A DNA stretch of 64,000 nucleotides, taken from Methylotenera versatilis 301. GTDB taxonomy: Bacteria; Pseudomonadota; Gammaproteobacteria; Burkholderiales; Methylophilaceae. A program made the translations under genes and the position numbers. The notes under the pieces were generated by a model that searched no databases, was not told the origin of the DNA, and was given only the letters and a program-made list of their open reading frames with translations. Positions within the stretch are counted from its first letter, which is position 1. Each line of letters begins with the position of its first letter. Shown here piece after piece: positions 44,527-53,483 of this stretch. The stretch covers positions 806,001 to 870,000 of the forward strand of contig NC_014207.1 in the NCBI RefSeq assembly GCF_000093025.1, read 5' to 3'.

Positions 44527-46173
44527 TTGAATATGTTGAAGAACACACCATTCACAAGCGGTACTAAGTCCAGCGTAAATCCTAAAGTCATGCTGGCTAT
44601 GTCCTTACTAGTCGGTATGAGTACAAATGGCAATCTCGCTCATGCTGATGAGCGCGAGTCTTTAGAGCAATTAAGGGCAACGACCAGTAATTTGATTGAA
44701 TTATTAGTGCAAGAAGGTGTGTTAAATAAAGACAAAGCTGAAGCCATCGTTAAAAAAGCTAATCAAGATGCTGCCAAACAGGTGCAACAAGCCAAAGCGG
44801 ATAAAACATTAGATGGCAGTTCAACTTTAGATGAAAAGTCTGTCCGGGTGCAATATGTGCCAGAACACATCAAAAAAGAGATGCGTGCAGAGATTGAAAA
44901 AGAAGTCATGACGAATCTTAATTATAAAGCTGGTGAGCGCTTAGGTATGCCTGGCTGGCTGGATAGAATTAGTTTTTACGGTGATATGCGTTTACGTTTT
45001 GAGAATAATGCTTTTTCGGAAAGTAACGCACCTAAAGACCTCCTGAATGGAGGTATCCATAATAACCGTCAATCCGATATTAAAAACACGACTGAAGATC
45101 GTAACCGCTTTCGTGTGCGTGGCAGATTAGGTGCAGATTTAAAAGTAAATGATTGGTTAAGTGGTGGCTTGAGAATGACGACTGGTCAATTAACTAGTCC
45201 CGTGAGCCCCAATCAAACTGAACAAGTTTCTGAAGGCAAATACTCCTTCGCATTAGATCGCGCTTATCTTAAGGCGCAGCCTAGAGACTGGTTAAGTATT
45301 ACTGGAGGCAGGTTTTCTAATCCATTCTTTTATACCGATATGGTGTTTGACCCAGACTTAGCATTTGATGGTGTTGCTACAACATTTACACCAACAATTA
45401 GTGACAGTTGGTCATCGTTTACCACTGTTGGCGCTTTTCCAATTGAAGATATTGAGTCTTCAGATACGAATAAAGCTAAGAGCAAATGGCTTTATTCCTT
45501 ACAAACAGGTATTAAATGGCAATCTGCGAACAAGTCTACCGTTAAATTAGCGCTTGCGTACCATGATTTTAGTAATGTTGAAGGACATGCAAATTCGTTA
45601 GCACTGCCTGGGGCTTACGATGGGACTGTGCCAGCATTTAGACAGAAAGGTAATAACACTTTCAATATTAACGATGTATTTGGTGCAGGTAAAGAGAAGT
45701 ATGCATTAGCCTCTAAGTTTGAATTGGTGAACCTAACTGGTCAGGTTGATTTGCTTACATTTGATCCTGTACACGTCACCGTAACAGGCGACTATGTTCA
45801 GAATATTGGCTTTGATGCGAATGAGATTTTCAAAAGGACTGGTACTCGATATGAAAAAGAAAACGAAGGTTATCAAGTACGTTTAGATGTAGGCAGTAAT
45901 AGCTTTAACGGCCCTTCATCAACAGAAGTAAAGCCAAATGATTGGCAAGTGTCGTTAGGCTATAAGCGAGTTGAGGCAGATGCGGTATTAGATGGCTTTA
46001 ACGACTCAGATTTCCACTTAGGCGGCACCGATACTAAAGGCTGGTTGTTGGGTGCTAATTATGGCATTGATAAAAATGCATGGTTGAGTGCGCGTTATTT
46101 TAGCGCGGATTCAATCACTGGCCTGCCATTAGCCATTGATGTACTTCTGCTAGATTTTAACGCTAAATTCTAA
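44527..46173 (+). CDS. Putative outer-membrane porin with N-terminal coiled coil
   Basis: A 548-residue protein. A signal peptide ends near AHA (about residue 38), a helical segment follows (ESLEQLRATTSNLIELLVQE and DKAEAIVKKANQDAAKQVQQ), and then a beta-barrel domain begins (ISFYGDMRLRFENNAF, NRFRVRGRLGADLKVNDWLS) that ends with alternating residues and terminal Phe (LLLDFNAKF). The organisation fits the 'putative porin' family with an N-terminal coiled coil. It belongs to the ExbB/ExbD/TonB cluster, so it may be the outer-membrane partner of that motor. Confidence 0.8.
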   Translation: MNMLKNTPFTSGTKSSVNPKVMLAMSLLVGMSTNGNLAHADERESLEQLRATTSNLIELLVQEGVLNKDKAEAIVKKANQDAAKQVQQAKADKTLDGSSTLDEKSVRVQYVPEHIKKEMRAEIEKEVMTNLNYKAGERLGMPGWLDRISFYGDMRLRFENNAFSESNAPKDLLNGGIHNNRQSDIKNTTEDRNRFRVRGRLGADLKVNDWLSGGLRMTTGQLTSPVSPNQTEQVSEGKYSFALDRAYLKAQPRDWLSITGGRFSNPFFYTDMVFDPDLAFDGVATTFTPTISDSWSSFTTVGAFPIEDIESSDTNKAKSKWLYSLQTGIKWQSANKSTVKLALAYHDFSNVEGHANSLALPGAYDGTVPAFRQKGNNTFNINDVFGAGKEKYALASKFELVNLTGQVDLLTFDPVHVTVTGDYVQNIGFDANEIFKRTGTRYEKENEGYQVRLDVGSNSFNGPSSTEVKPNDWQVSLGYKRVEADAVLDGFNDSDFHLGGTDTKGWLLGANYGIDKNAWLSARYFSADSITGLPLAIDVLLLDFNAKF

Positions 46174-46182
46174 TTGAGAAAG

Positions 46183-46881
46183 ATGATGAAACTCAAATTT
46201 CAGCACATGCTATTAAGCTTAATGATAGCGTCATTTTTCATTGGATTTGTTTACCCAGATATGGCCAATGCCGCATCAAAGCAAGATAAATCAGCTAAGC
46301 GCACGGCATTAATGATACAAAAAATTAAGCAAGATGCAGAGTTAGAGAAAACGAATATGCAAGCTCAGTTCGATATGCAAAAAAAGAAGCTGGAAGAAGA
46401 GCTTGCTAGTAAAGATGAGCAGCTAATAAAAACTGAAAAAAGCATGGCCACTACAGAGCGCAAACTTAAAAGTTTAGAAAGTGACATTGCAAAAGTAAAA
46501 GCTGAAAAAACAGCCTTAGATAGTAAGCAATTAGAAACCCAGACACAGTTAGAGTCAACCCAGAAAATTCTCGCTGATTTAAATGCACAGTATAAGCAGG
46601 CACAGGCCGATTTAAAGTTCAATGACAATCAGCGTAAAACGCAATCAACTCATCTAGCTGAAACGACTAAGTTACTGGATGCTTGCGAAATTAAAAACAC
46701 TAAACTCCATCAGTTTGGTACAGAGCTGATAAAAATTTACGACAAGCCAGATAGCTATGAAGCTGTTATGCGCAAAGAAAGCTTTTTTCAGCTTAAACGA
46801 GTTGAGTTAGAGAATATATTACAAGCTCAGCAAGATAAGCTTGACGATGAAAAAGTGGTCAGCAGAAAGCCTGCATATTAA
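46183..46881 (+). CDS. Periplasmic coiled-coil protein
   Basis: A 232-residue protein: signal peptide MMKLKFQHMLLSLMIASFFI, cleavage near ANA-AS, followed by about 150 residues of Lys/Glu/Gln-rich coiled coil (IKQDAELEKTNMQAQFDMQK, KKLEEELASKDEQLIKTEKS). A short globular tail has one Cys (LLDACEIKNTKLHQFGTELI). GAGAAAG before the ATG pair at 46183/46186 supports the start. No enzymatic motif. It sits 9 bp after the porin stop, so the two are probably co-translated; a structural bridge role is a guess. Confidence 0.75.
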   Translation: MMKLKFQHMLLSLMIASFFIGFVYPDMANAASKQDKSAKRTALMIQKIKQDAELEKTNMQAQFDMQKKKLEEELASKDEQLIKTEKSMATTERKLKSLESDIAKVKAEKTALDSKQLETQTQLESTQKILADLNAQYKQAQADLKFNDNQRKTQSTHLAETTKLLDACEIKNTKLHQFGTELIKIYDKPDSYEAVMRKESFFQLKRVELENILQAQQDKLDDEKVVSRKPAY

Positions 46882-46984
46882 TGATTCAAATGATATTTTT
46901 GACACTTATTTGAAAATAAGTATGTTAGAAATATTACGGTAATAATCACTGCGTAGTATGCCTATTCACCGTTAGAGTGAAACC

Positions 46985-47674
46985 ATGATTAATCAATATA
47001 AAACCCTTTCTAGAGTATTACCTTTTGCCGTATATATATTATTTCTAGCGCTTAGTGATTATTTAGCGCCTATTTGCCATAGCTTGAATTTGGATGACAA
47101 GTGGCTTTATGTTTCTAGAATCGTAGTGGTAGCGCTGCTAATAGTGTATTTCTGGCGAGAGTTTACTGAATTAAAACTTACTGCGTTAAACGTTAGACCC
47201 ATCATGGCAGATTTATTCGTTGCTCTTGCCGCAGGTCTATTAGTCTTATTTTTCTGGGTTGCGCCATTCCCTGCATGGGCTACACTGGGCAGTGATCACG
47301 CTAGCTTCAACCCCGTAGCAGGTGAAACTAAACAAGCAGCCTTTTTTTGGTTATCTACACGTATTTTAGGTGCAGCTCTAATTGTTCCAGTGATGGAAGA
47401 GTTATTTTGGCGCTCTTTTGTCATGCGCTGGGTAGATAACAAAAACTTCCTAAGCATTCGTCCCGAGAATACCTCCCTCTATGCCTATATTGCTAGCTCA
47501 GTATTATTTGCACTAGAGCATAATCTATGGCTTGCAGGACTGTTTGCAGGACTTGTTTATGGGGCTTTGTATATTAAGTACAAAAATCTATGGGTTCCTA
47601 TTTTTGCGCATGCTGTTACAAATGGCTTGCTAGGTATTTGGGTAGTTCAAACAGGCAATTGGCAGTATTGGTAA
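46985..47674 (+). CDS. CAAX/CPBP-type intramembrane protease of the exosortase locus
   Basis: A 229-residue inner-membrane protein with about six to seven hydrophobic helices. CPBP metalloprotease motifs are present: EELFWRSF (EExxxR) near residue 137, ALEHNLWLAG with His, and IFAHAVTNGLLG (HxxxN) near residue 213. This matches the CAAX-protease-related proteins that accompany PEP-CTERM/exosortase systems. Substrate unknown. Its stop codon overlaps the next ATG by one base (TAATG), indicating coupling to the EpsL-like barrel. Confidence 0.86.
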   Translation: MINQYKTLSRVLPFAVYILFLALSDYLAPICHSLNLDDKWLYVSRIVVVALLIVYFWREFTELKLTALNVRPIMADLFVALAAGLLVLFFWVAPFPAWATLGSDHASFNPVAGETKQAAFFWLSTRILGAALIVPVMEELFWRSFVMRWVDNKNFLSIRPENTSLYAYIASSVLFALEHNLWLAGLFAGLVYGALYIKYKNLWVPIFAHAVTNGLLGIWVVQTGNWQYW

Positions 47675-48876
47675 TGAGTAAAGCCTGTTATAAAGTAATT
47701 TCAATGGCTTGTTTGTTGCCGATTTCGATGCCTTTGTTTGCTACAGGCATTATAGATATCAAGCCTTATATCAGTACAAATATTGATTACGACGATAATA
47801 TATTTAGATTCTCCTCTCCAGAACAGGCAAAAGCTGTGTTTGACTCATCGGATACTTCGGATGTAGTCAAACGTGTGGACATTGGGGTGAATGTGAATCT
47901 GCGTTTAGATAGGCAATTGCTAACTGTCTCGTCTAATATCAATGAAAGCCGTTATGATCGATTTCAGATATTAAATAATACGGGTAATGCTAACAAAGTT
48001 ACATGGAATTGGCGTGTAGGTAATAATGTCTATGGCGAGCTAAGTGCTAGTAGAAATGAGGCCATTGCTGGATTTAATGAGATTAAACAACCCGTTAAAA
48101 ACTTAAGAACATCTAGCCGCCAGTTGGCCAGTATCAATTGGAACTTTAAACCCGACTGGACGCTGAGCCTTAGTCGCGAGCTAGGATCAACTGAGAATGA
48201 ACTTGCAAGCTTCAATGCCTTAGATAGAGATGATGATAGTTATGAAGCTGGTGTTCGATATCAAAATCGATTAGGCACACAACTTGGTCTGGCATATCGT
48301 GTTGTAGATTCAAAATATCTTAATAGAACAGGCTTTACCCAAGCATCCTTTGGTAGTGAAAGCACTCAAAAAGAAGTAATTGCTACGGCAGCTTGGTTAC
48401 CTACGCATCAAACAAGAATCTCTACAAGATTAGCCCAAGTTAATTTACAGCATACAGACGTTTCTGGGCGCGATTTTAATGGGTTTAGTCAACGATGGAA
48501 TATTGATCACTCCTTTACAGGTAAAACGAAAATAAACTTAACCGCTTATCAAGAAGTTAATGCTGTGGATGATGTTTTATCTACTTATGTTAGAACACAA
48601 GGGGTTAGCATTAACCCAACGTGGAATGCGACTAGAAAGATTTCTGTACAAGCTGGTTTGGGTTACGAAGAAAGACGTTATTTAGGTAGTGCTGCTAACG
48701 CTGCTGAGGCGGATAGACAAGATCAGTCTGAGCTTGCTAATCTTTCTTTAACATATAGTCCAACTAGAAAATCAATAGTGCAAATTCAATATCAAACTGA
48801 AAATAGAACATCAGATACAACTAATGTTTCTTACAAATTTAATAACGTTAATTTGCTGATGAGATATGACTATTAA
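47674..48876 (+). CDS. epsL: EpsL-like outer-membrane beta-barrel for exopolysaccharide
   Basis: A 400-residue protein from ATG 47674, with a longer frame back to 47590 inside the preceding gene that is unlikely to be used. It has a signal peptide (ACLLPISMPLFATG), then alternating amphipathic strands throughout (ISTNIDYDDNIFRFSSPEQ, DYDDNIFRF typical of EpsL) and a terminal aromatic residue (NLLMRYDY). XrtB exopolysaccharide clusters encode such barrels as likely polysaccharide exit or anchoring components. The assignment rests on the N-terminal motif, strand pattern and position. Confidence 0.8.
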   Translation: MSKACYKVISMACLLPISMPLFATGIIDIKPYISTNIDYDDNIFRFSSPEQAKAVFDSSDTSDVVKRVDIGVNVNLRLDRQLLTVSSNINESRYDRFQILNNTGNANKVTWNWRVGNNVYGELSASRNEAIAGFNEIKQPVKNLRTSSRQLASINWNFKPDWTLSLSRELGSTENELASFNALDRDDDSYEAGVRYQNRLGTQLGLAYRVVDSKYLNRTGFTQASFGSESTQKEVIATAAWLPTHQTRISTRLAQVNLQHTDVSGRDFNGFSQRWNIDHSFTGKTKINLTAYQEVNAVDDVLSTYVRTQGVSINPTWNATRKISVQAGLGYEERRYLGSAANAAEADRQDQSELANLSLTYSPTRKSIVQIQYQTENRTSDTTNVSYKFNNVNLLMRYDY

Positions 48877-48895
48877 TTTTCTTAATTTGATGGAT

Positions 48896-48913
48896 CTAAT
48901 CCAAATGGACTAG
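48896..48913. promoter_or_regulatory. TAATCC-N4-GGACTA site upstream of the third PEP-CTERM gene
   Basis: CTAATCC-AAAT-GGACTAG, one mismatch between arms, centred at 48904.5 and 88 bp before the GTG start. TTAATT at 48935-48940 would place the centre near -42.5; GATAAT at 48945-48950 is a better -10 match but gives about -52. Confidence 0.68.
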
Positions 48914-48992
48914 GTTAAATCAAATAGTTGTCACTTAATTCTTTGATAATGCTTTTAGTGAAAGTTATATCTGAATATATCAAAGGTAAATT

Positions 48993-49715
48993 GTGAATAA
49001 AAAATTGATTTATGTGATGCTTGGTCTGCTAATCAGTTCGCCTGCGTTATCGGCAACTGTCACTAAAGTAGGTACTAATTTCGATGTTGTTTATGATGAT
49101 ACAAAATTAGGCTTATTTAGAGGCTTAGATTTAGTTGGTGATAATCTATTTTTTACGCCTAATAACTTTAAAGCCGAATCGTATAACGGTACTGGGTTAA
49201 ACGTAACATCCTCTACAGCTAATGACATTCGCCTGATTGCAAAAGGGGATTTTAAGTTTGGGTCAATTGGTCTGCAGGAATTTGGTGACTACTTCTTGCT
49301 TGGTGGTGGTCAGGTGAGCCTCGGTGGACAGTTAAGAGCATTTGATCCAACTAAACCATTTGCGACACAAAGTAGTGCTAATATTTTCGTGTCCTCAACA
49401 ACACCTCTTAATTTGAATGACGGCATCAACCATGATTGGTATGGGGAAGCTAATATTAGCAATAGTACATCAACTGTTATCCCTGGGAATGCAGGCTGGC
49501 TTAGCAGTGCAAGTACTGTTGTTATATCGGTAGAGAATATTCTTACAGCATTTACACCAGCAAACTTATCAGGACCTCAAGGTGCTTTTATAGAGAAAAA
49601 ATTCGCTGGCGTAGGCATGGTGATTACTTCTTCAGTACCAGAACCAGAAACATGGGGCTCATTACTAAGTGGCCTGTTGATACTGGGATTTGTTATTTCA
49701 CGGAGAAAAAATTAA
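48993..49715 (+). CDS. PEP-CTERM sorting-signal protein
   Basis: A 240-residue secreted protein starting at GTG 48993 with AAAGG upstream. It has a signal peptide (LIYVMLGLLISSPALSA) and a beta-rich body without a recognised catalytic motif (FGDYFLLGGGQVSLGGQLRA). The canonical exosortase tail is SSVPEPETWGSLLSGLL, a hydrophobic helix, and RRKN. It lies directly upstream of the epsD-xrtB operon and under its own TAGTCC-type site. Confidence 0.9.
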   Translation: MNKKLIYVMLGLLISSPALSATVTKVGTNFDVVYDDTKLGLFRGLDLVGDNLFFTPNNFKAESYNGTGLNVTSSTANDIRLIAKGDFKFGSIGLQEFGDYFLLGGGQVSLGGQLRAFDPTKPFATQSSANIFVSSTTPLNLNDGINHDWYGEANISNSTSTVIPGNAGWLSSASTVVISVENILTAFTPANLSGPQGAFIEKKFAGVGMVITSSVPEPETWGSLLSGLLILGFVISRRKN

Positions 49716-49831
49716 GCCTATGAGGTCGTGTTTATTTAAATAAGCATTTTCATAAGTAAATCTAACCCTTGATTTTACACATAATAAATCTTACTTATAT
49801 CTGACATATTTACTTCATATTATTTTCTTAT

Positions 49832-49843
49832 AGTGATATCACT
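49832..49843. promoter_or_regulatory. 12-bp palindrome before epsD
   Basis: AGTGATATCACT is a perfect palindrome 24 bp upstream of the epsD ATG. It could be an operator for the exopolysaccharide operon; it does not resemble the TAGTCC boxes. Confidence 0.35.
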
Positions 49844-49866
49844 TTAGAAATTGATGAGATTTAAAT

Positions 49867-50883
49867 ATGCACCTGTTAAACAAAAACTTGCTCGTTTTAT
49901 TAATTGCAGTGTCTGTTTTTTCTACAGCATGTGGAAAAAAGAAAGACTCTGAACCCGTTAAAGCAGAGTCGCAAGTGGTTGCAAAAGTCAATGGTGACGA
50001 AATATTAATTCACCAAGTTAACTTTCAATTAGCTCGTTTGGGGCAATTGAATGAAGCGCAAAGCAAGTTAGCTGCAAAGCAAATTTTATCTAAACTGGTT
50101 GAACAGCAGTTGTTAAAGAAACAAGCAATAGAAACCAAGTTAGATCGTGACCCTACAGTGCTTCTTGCCATCGAAGCATCAAAAGACGAAATTCTCTCAC
50201 AAGCTTATTTAGAGCAATTAATGCTAAAAGCCAATAAGCCTTCGGCATCAGAAATTGATAGCTTTTATAAATCACACCCAGAGCTTTTTGAGAACAGACA
50301 TGTATTTCGTTTGCAAGAGTTAGTCATTGAAGTCAATAAAGATAAATTTGCAGAAGTGCAGAATAATTTAAAAGCAATTAAAGGCATTAATGAAATTGCT
50401 ACATGGCTAAAAAATAACAACTACCCTTTTTCGGCTAACAGTAATGTTAGAGCTGCAGAACAATTGCCGTTGGATATGTTGAAAAAGTTACAGTTATTAA
50501 AAGAGGGTGAGTTTTTAATTGTTCCAACTGACCGCTCTCTGAACGTAGTACATCTAGCGGCTATTCAATCTGCACCTATTTCTCGTGAAAAAGCCATTCC
50601 AATCATTGAGCAGTATTTTGTCAACCAGAATAAATCTACGCTGGCGAAAAACGAAATACTAGCGCTCAATGAAAAAGCAAAAATAGAATTTTTAGGTGCA
50701 TTTTCAGATATGAAGAAACAGGAATTATTGAAGCCTTCGATAGCTGAAGCTAATAAAGAATTACCTAAAAAAGCATCTGAGTCTGACGTAGAGCCGACAT
50801 TGTCTGACGCAAAAGAAAATCAACCAGTAGCAAAGCCTAAAGGTGATCAAGCAAATATGGATAAAGGCTTATCGGGCCTTTAA
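49867..50883 (+). CDS. epsD: EpsD-family lipoprotein with SurA/PpiC-like fold
   Basis: A 338-residue periplasmic lipoprotein: signal with lipobox STAC (Cys at about residue 23), SurA-N-like segment (VAKVNGDEILIHQVNFQLAR, KQILSKLVEQQLLKKQAIET), then a parvulin-like region (FRLQELVIEVNKDKFAEVQN) in which the peptidyl-prolyl isomerase core is short. It matches the EpsD proteins of XrtB polysaccharide loci. Probably folds or chaperones the export outer-membrane components. First gene of the export operon. Confidence 0.88.
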   Translation: MHLLNKNLLVLLIAVSVFSTACGKKKDSEPVKAESQVVAKVNGDEILIHQVNFQLARLGQLNEAQSKLAAKQILSKLVEQQLLKKQAIETKLDRDPTVLLAIEASKDEILSQAYLEQLMLKANKPSASEIDSFYKSHPELFENRHVFRLQELVIEVNKDKFAEVQNNLKAIKGINEIATWLKNNNYPFSANSNVRAAEQLPLDMLKKLQLLKEGEFLIVPTDRSLNVVHLAAIQSAPISREKAIPIIEQYFVNQNKSTLAKNEILALNEKAKIEFLGAFSDMKKQELLKPSIAEANKELPKKASESDVEPTLSDAKENQPVAKPKGDQANMDKGLSGL

Positions 50884-50929
50884 TCAGACGATTCTGGAAT
50901 TTAGATCAATCCCATAAGGTTATTTTGAT

Positions 50930-52003
50930 ATGTATAGAGTGATGTTGCTTTTGATAATGTTATTGACATGTTCTGTCGGCATGGCGGATGCGACTTCAAC
51001 AACAGGTGTAAAAAATGAAACGAATGTAGCAAGGGATTATGTATTAGGTGCAGGTGACTTGGTGCGTATCAATGTTTATGGCAGTCCGGACATGCTAACA
51101 GAAGCCAGATTGTCAGCTGCAGGCACAATTACATTTCCACTGATTGGTGAAGTAAAACTTGGCGGTATTAGCCCTACTGCTTCAGAGAAGAAAATTTCAG
51201 ATTTGTTAGAACAAGGCGGGTTTGTAAAAAAAGCTCAAGTGAATTTAGTGGTAATGCAATTCCAAAGTCAGTTTGTTTCAGTATTGGGCGACGTCTATAA
51301 GCCAGGAAAGTACTCACTGGATAGGCCTAGTACGCTTTCTGATGTATTGGCACTTGCAGGTGGAATCACGTCGAATGGCTCAGACATGGTGACATTGATT
51401 CGTACAGAAGCTGGTACATCAATTAAGCACAGTTATGACTTGAGAGAATTAATTGCTAATGCAGATTCTAAAAGTAATCCTCAGCTGCTTGGGGATGACA
51501 TTATTTATGTGAATGCACGTGAAGTTTCAGTATTGGGTCAAGTAAATCGCCCTGGCAAATACTCAGTGGTGAGTGGTGTCCGTAATGTGATTGATTTTTT
51601 GTCTCAAGCAGGTGGTATTTCTGCGGGGGGCGCGGACAAAATTATTGTAGTGACTAATCGTGACGGTAAAGTTGAAAAACATGAGATTGACGTTGATCAG
51701 CTGTATCGCAAAGGTGATGCTCTAGTCAATTTAGAGTTGGCAGACGGCGATTCAATATATGTTCCTAGGATTCCGGTATTTTATATCTATGGTGAAGTAC
51801 AGCGCCCAGGCTCGTTCAGGCTGGAGAGAAATATGAATTTATCGCAAGCAATATCGCTTGGTGGGGGTCTTTCTGATCGCGGTACAGAAAGAGGAGTCAA
51901 GATTAAACGTCAGGTGAACGGTGTGATGAAAATGATCAGTGCCAACCAAAGTGACTTACTTCAGCCCGATGATGTTGTTTATGTGAGCGAAAGCTTGTTT
52001 TAG
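50930..52003 (+). CDS. epsE: Outer-membrane polysaccharide export protein, EpsE (Wza type)
   Basis: A 357-residue protein with signal peptide (VMLLLIMLLTCSVGMADA), a Poly_export domain from about residue 36 (YVLGAGDLVRINVYGSPDML, GTITFPLIGEVKLGGISPTA) and three SLBB-like segments (VSVLGDVYKPGKYSLDRPST, VSVLGQVNRPGKYSVVSGVR, FYIYGEVQRPGSFRLERNMN). It forms the periplasmic/outer-membrane export conduit together with EpsF. Cysteine appears in the signal region (LLTC) but no clean lipobox. Confidence 0.94.
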   Translation: MYRVMLLLIMLLTCSVGMADATSTTGVKNETNVARDYVLGAGDLVRINVYGSPDMLTEARLSAAGTITFPLIGEVKLGGISPTASEKKISDLLEQGGFVKKAQVNLVVMQFQSQFVSVLGDVYKPGKYSLDRPSTLSDVLALAGGITSNGSDMVTLIRTEAGTSIKHSYDLRELIANADSKSNPQLLGDDIIYVNAREVSVLGQVNRPGKYSVVSGVRNVIDFLSQAGGISAGGADKIIVVTNRDGKVEKHEIDVDQLYRKGDALVNLELADGDSIYVPRIPVFYIYGEVQRPGSFRLERNMNLSQAISLGGGLSDRGTERGVKIKRQVNGVMKMISANQSDLLQPDDVVYVSESLF

Positions 52004-52030
52004 TAATTAGCTGATAATCGATAGGTAAAC

Positions 52031-53476
52031 ATGAGCTTTTCACAATTATTATCAATACTAGTCGCACGCATTCGGATACTGGCTTGGGTATTCTTCTTGA
52101 CGGTAATCACGACTACGGTCATCAGTTTTATGTTGCCTAAAACTTACACTGCTACTACCTCACTTGTGATTAATTCCAAGGGCGCTGACCCAGTCACAGG
52201 ATTTATGTTGCCTCCAGCTTCAATGGCTGGGTATATGGCAACTCAGGTAGACATTATTCAGAGTCGCAATGTGGCGTTAAAGGTAGTAGATAAGCTAGGT
52301 GTTGTGAATAGCCCTATAGCTAGAAGCCAATTTGAAAAGTCCACAAAAGGCGAAGGAAATATCACCGATTGGTATGCAGATCAGTTTTTGCAGAATTTGG
52401 ATGTTAAGCCATCACGCGAAAGTAGTGTGATTGAAATTAGCTATCAAGGGGCTGATCCTAAATTTTCAGCAATGTTGGCAAATGCCTTTGCTGAAGCTTA
52501 TATTAATACCAACCTTCAATTGAAAATTGAGCCCGCGAAGCAAGCAGCACTTTGGTTTGATCAAGAAATTAAGGGCTTGCGTCAAAATGTTGAGTTATCT
52601 CAAGAAAGATTATCTGCGTATCAAAAAGAACATGGTATTGCGTCTTCAGACGACCGGTTAGATATTGAAACAGCGCGATTAAATGAACTCTCCAATCAGT
52701 TGGTAATGGCTCAAGCCCAAACATACGATAGCAACTCGCGCCATAGCCAGTTAAAAAGAGGCGTGGAGTCTGAAGCTCCCGAAGTGTTAGCTAATCCATT
52801 GATACAAGGGCTTAAATCACAATTAGCTCAGGCGGACGCCAAACTGACTGATTTATCACAGCACCTTGGTCAGAATCACCCGCAATATCAAGCAGCACAA
52901 GAAGAGGTGAATAATTTACGTCACTTAATTGCCTCTGAAACTGCTAAGACTAGCAGTAGTGTTGGGCAGTCTGCTCGGGTATCACAGCAAAAAGAAGCCG
53001 AAGTTAGAACCTCTCTTGCGGCACAAAAAGAACATGTACTTAAGTTCAAAAGTCAGCGAGATGAAATGGCGGTTTTACTTCGTGAGGCTGAAAGTGCGCA
53101 GCGTATATATGACAATGCATTACAAAGATTTGGTCAGACAAACATGGAAAGTAAGTCTGTGCAAACGGATGTATCTGTTCTTAATCCAGCTGTACCCCCT
53201 TTAAAGCATTCCAGTCCAAAAATATTCATCAATATTTTGCTATCAATTATATTAGGAGCACTGTTGGCTGTTGGTATAGCCATCGTGGCAGAAGTGCTAG
53301 ATAGACGTGTTAGAACTGCTGAAGACTTAATGCAAATGTTAGATTTGCCAGTATTGGCTGATATTAATCAGAGTGTTAAAAAACCTGGAAATTTAGCAGG
53401 TTCAATAGGTCAGTTCTTTAAAAAAGTTAAATTTAATAAACGCGACATTTCTAAGTATCAACTTTTGGCAAAGTAA
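52031..53476 (+). CDS. epsF: Chain-length determinant protein, EpsF (Wzz/PCP type)
   Basis: A 481-residue inner-membrane co-polymerase. The first transmembrane helix is at about 15-36 (ILAWVFFLTVITTTVISFML), the Wzz domain begins PKTYTATTSLVINS, and a long periplasmic coiled coil spans about 170-370 (LRQNVELSQERLSAYQKEHG). A Pro/Ala/Pro stretch (LNPAVPPLKHSSPKIFINIL) leads into the second helix, and a short cytoplasmic tail has DRRVRTAEDLMQMLDLPVLA. It controls chain length and partners the kinase-like EpsG downstream. Confidence 0.94.
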   Translation: MSFSQLLSILVARIRILAWVFFLTVITTTVISFMLPKTYTATTSLVINSKGADPVTGFMLPPASMAGYMATQVDIIQSRNVALKVVDKLGVVNSPIARSQFEKSTKGEGNITDWYADQFLQNLDVKPSRESSVIEISYQGADPKFSAMLANAFAEAYINTNLQLKIEPAKQAALWFDQEIKGLRQNVELSQERLSAYQKEHGIASSDDRLDIETARLNELSNQLVMAQAQTYDSNSRHSQLKRGVESEAPEVLANPLIQGLKSQLAQADAKLTDLSQHLGQNHPQYQAAQEEVNNLRHLIASETAKTSSSVGQSARVSQQKEAEVRTSLAAQKEHVLKFKSQRDEMAVLLREAESAQRIYDNALQRFGQTNMESKSVQTDVSVLNPAVPPLKHSSPKIFINILLSIILGALLAVGIAIVAEVLDRRVRTAEDLMQMLDLPVLADINQSVKKPGNLAGSIGQFFKKVKFNKRDISKYQLLAK

Positions 53477-53483
53477 GCGACAC

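Noticed and set aside
46892-46984. Promoter or operator before the CAAX protease
   Set aside because: AT-rich with several possible -10 boxes but no clear -35 or palindrome; nothing I can support.
47590-47673. Upstream extension of the EpsL-like gene to 47590
   Set aside because: It overlaps the protease gene by 85 bp; ATG 47674 in a TAATG junction followed by a signal peptide is a better start.
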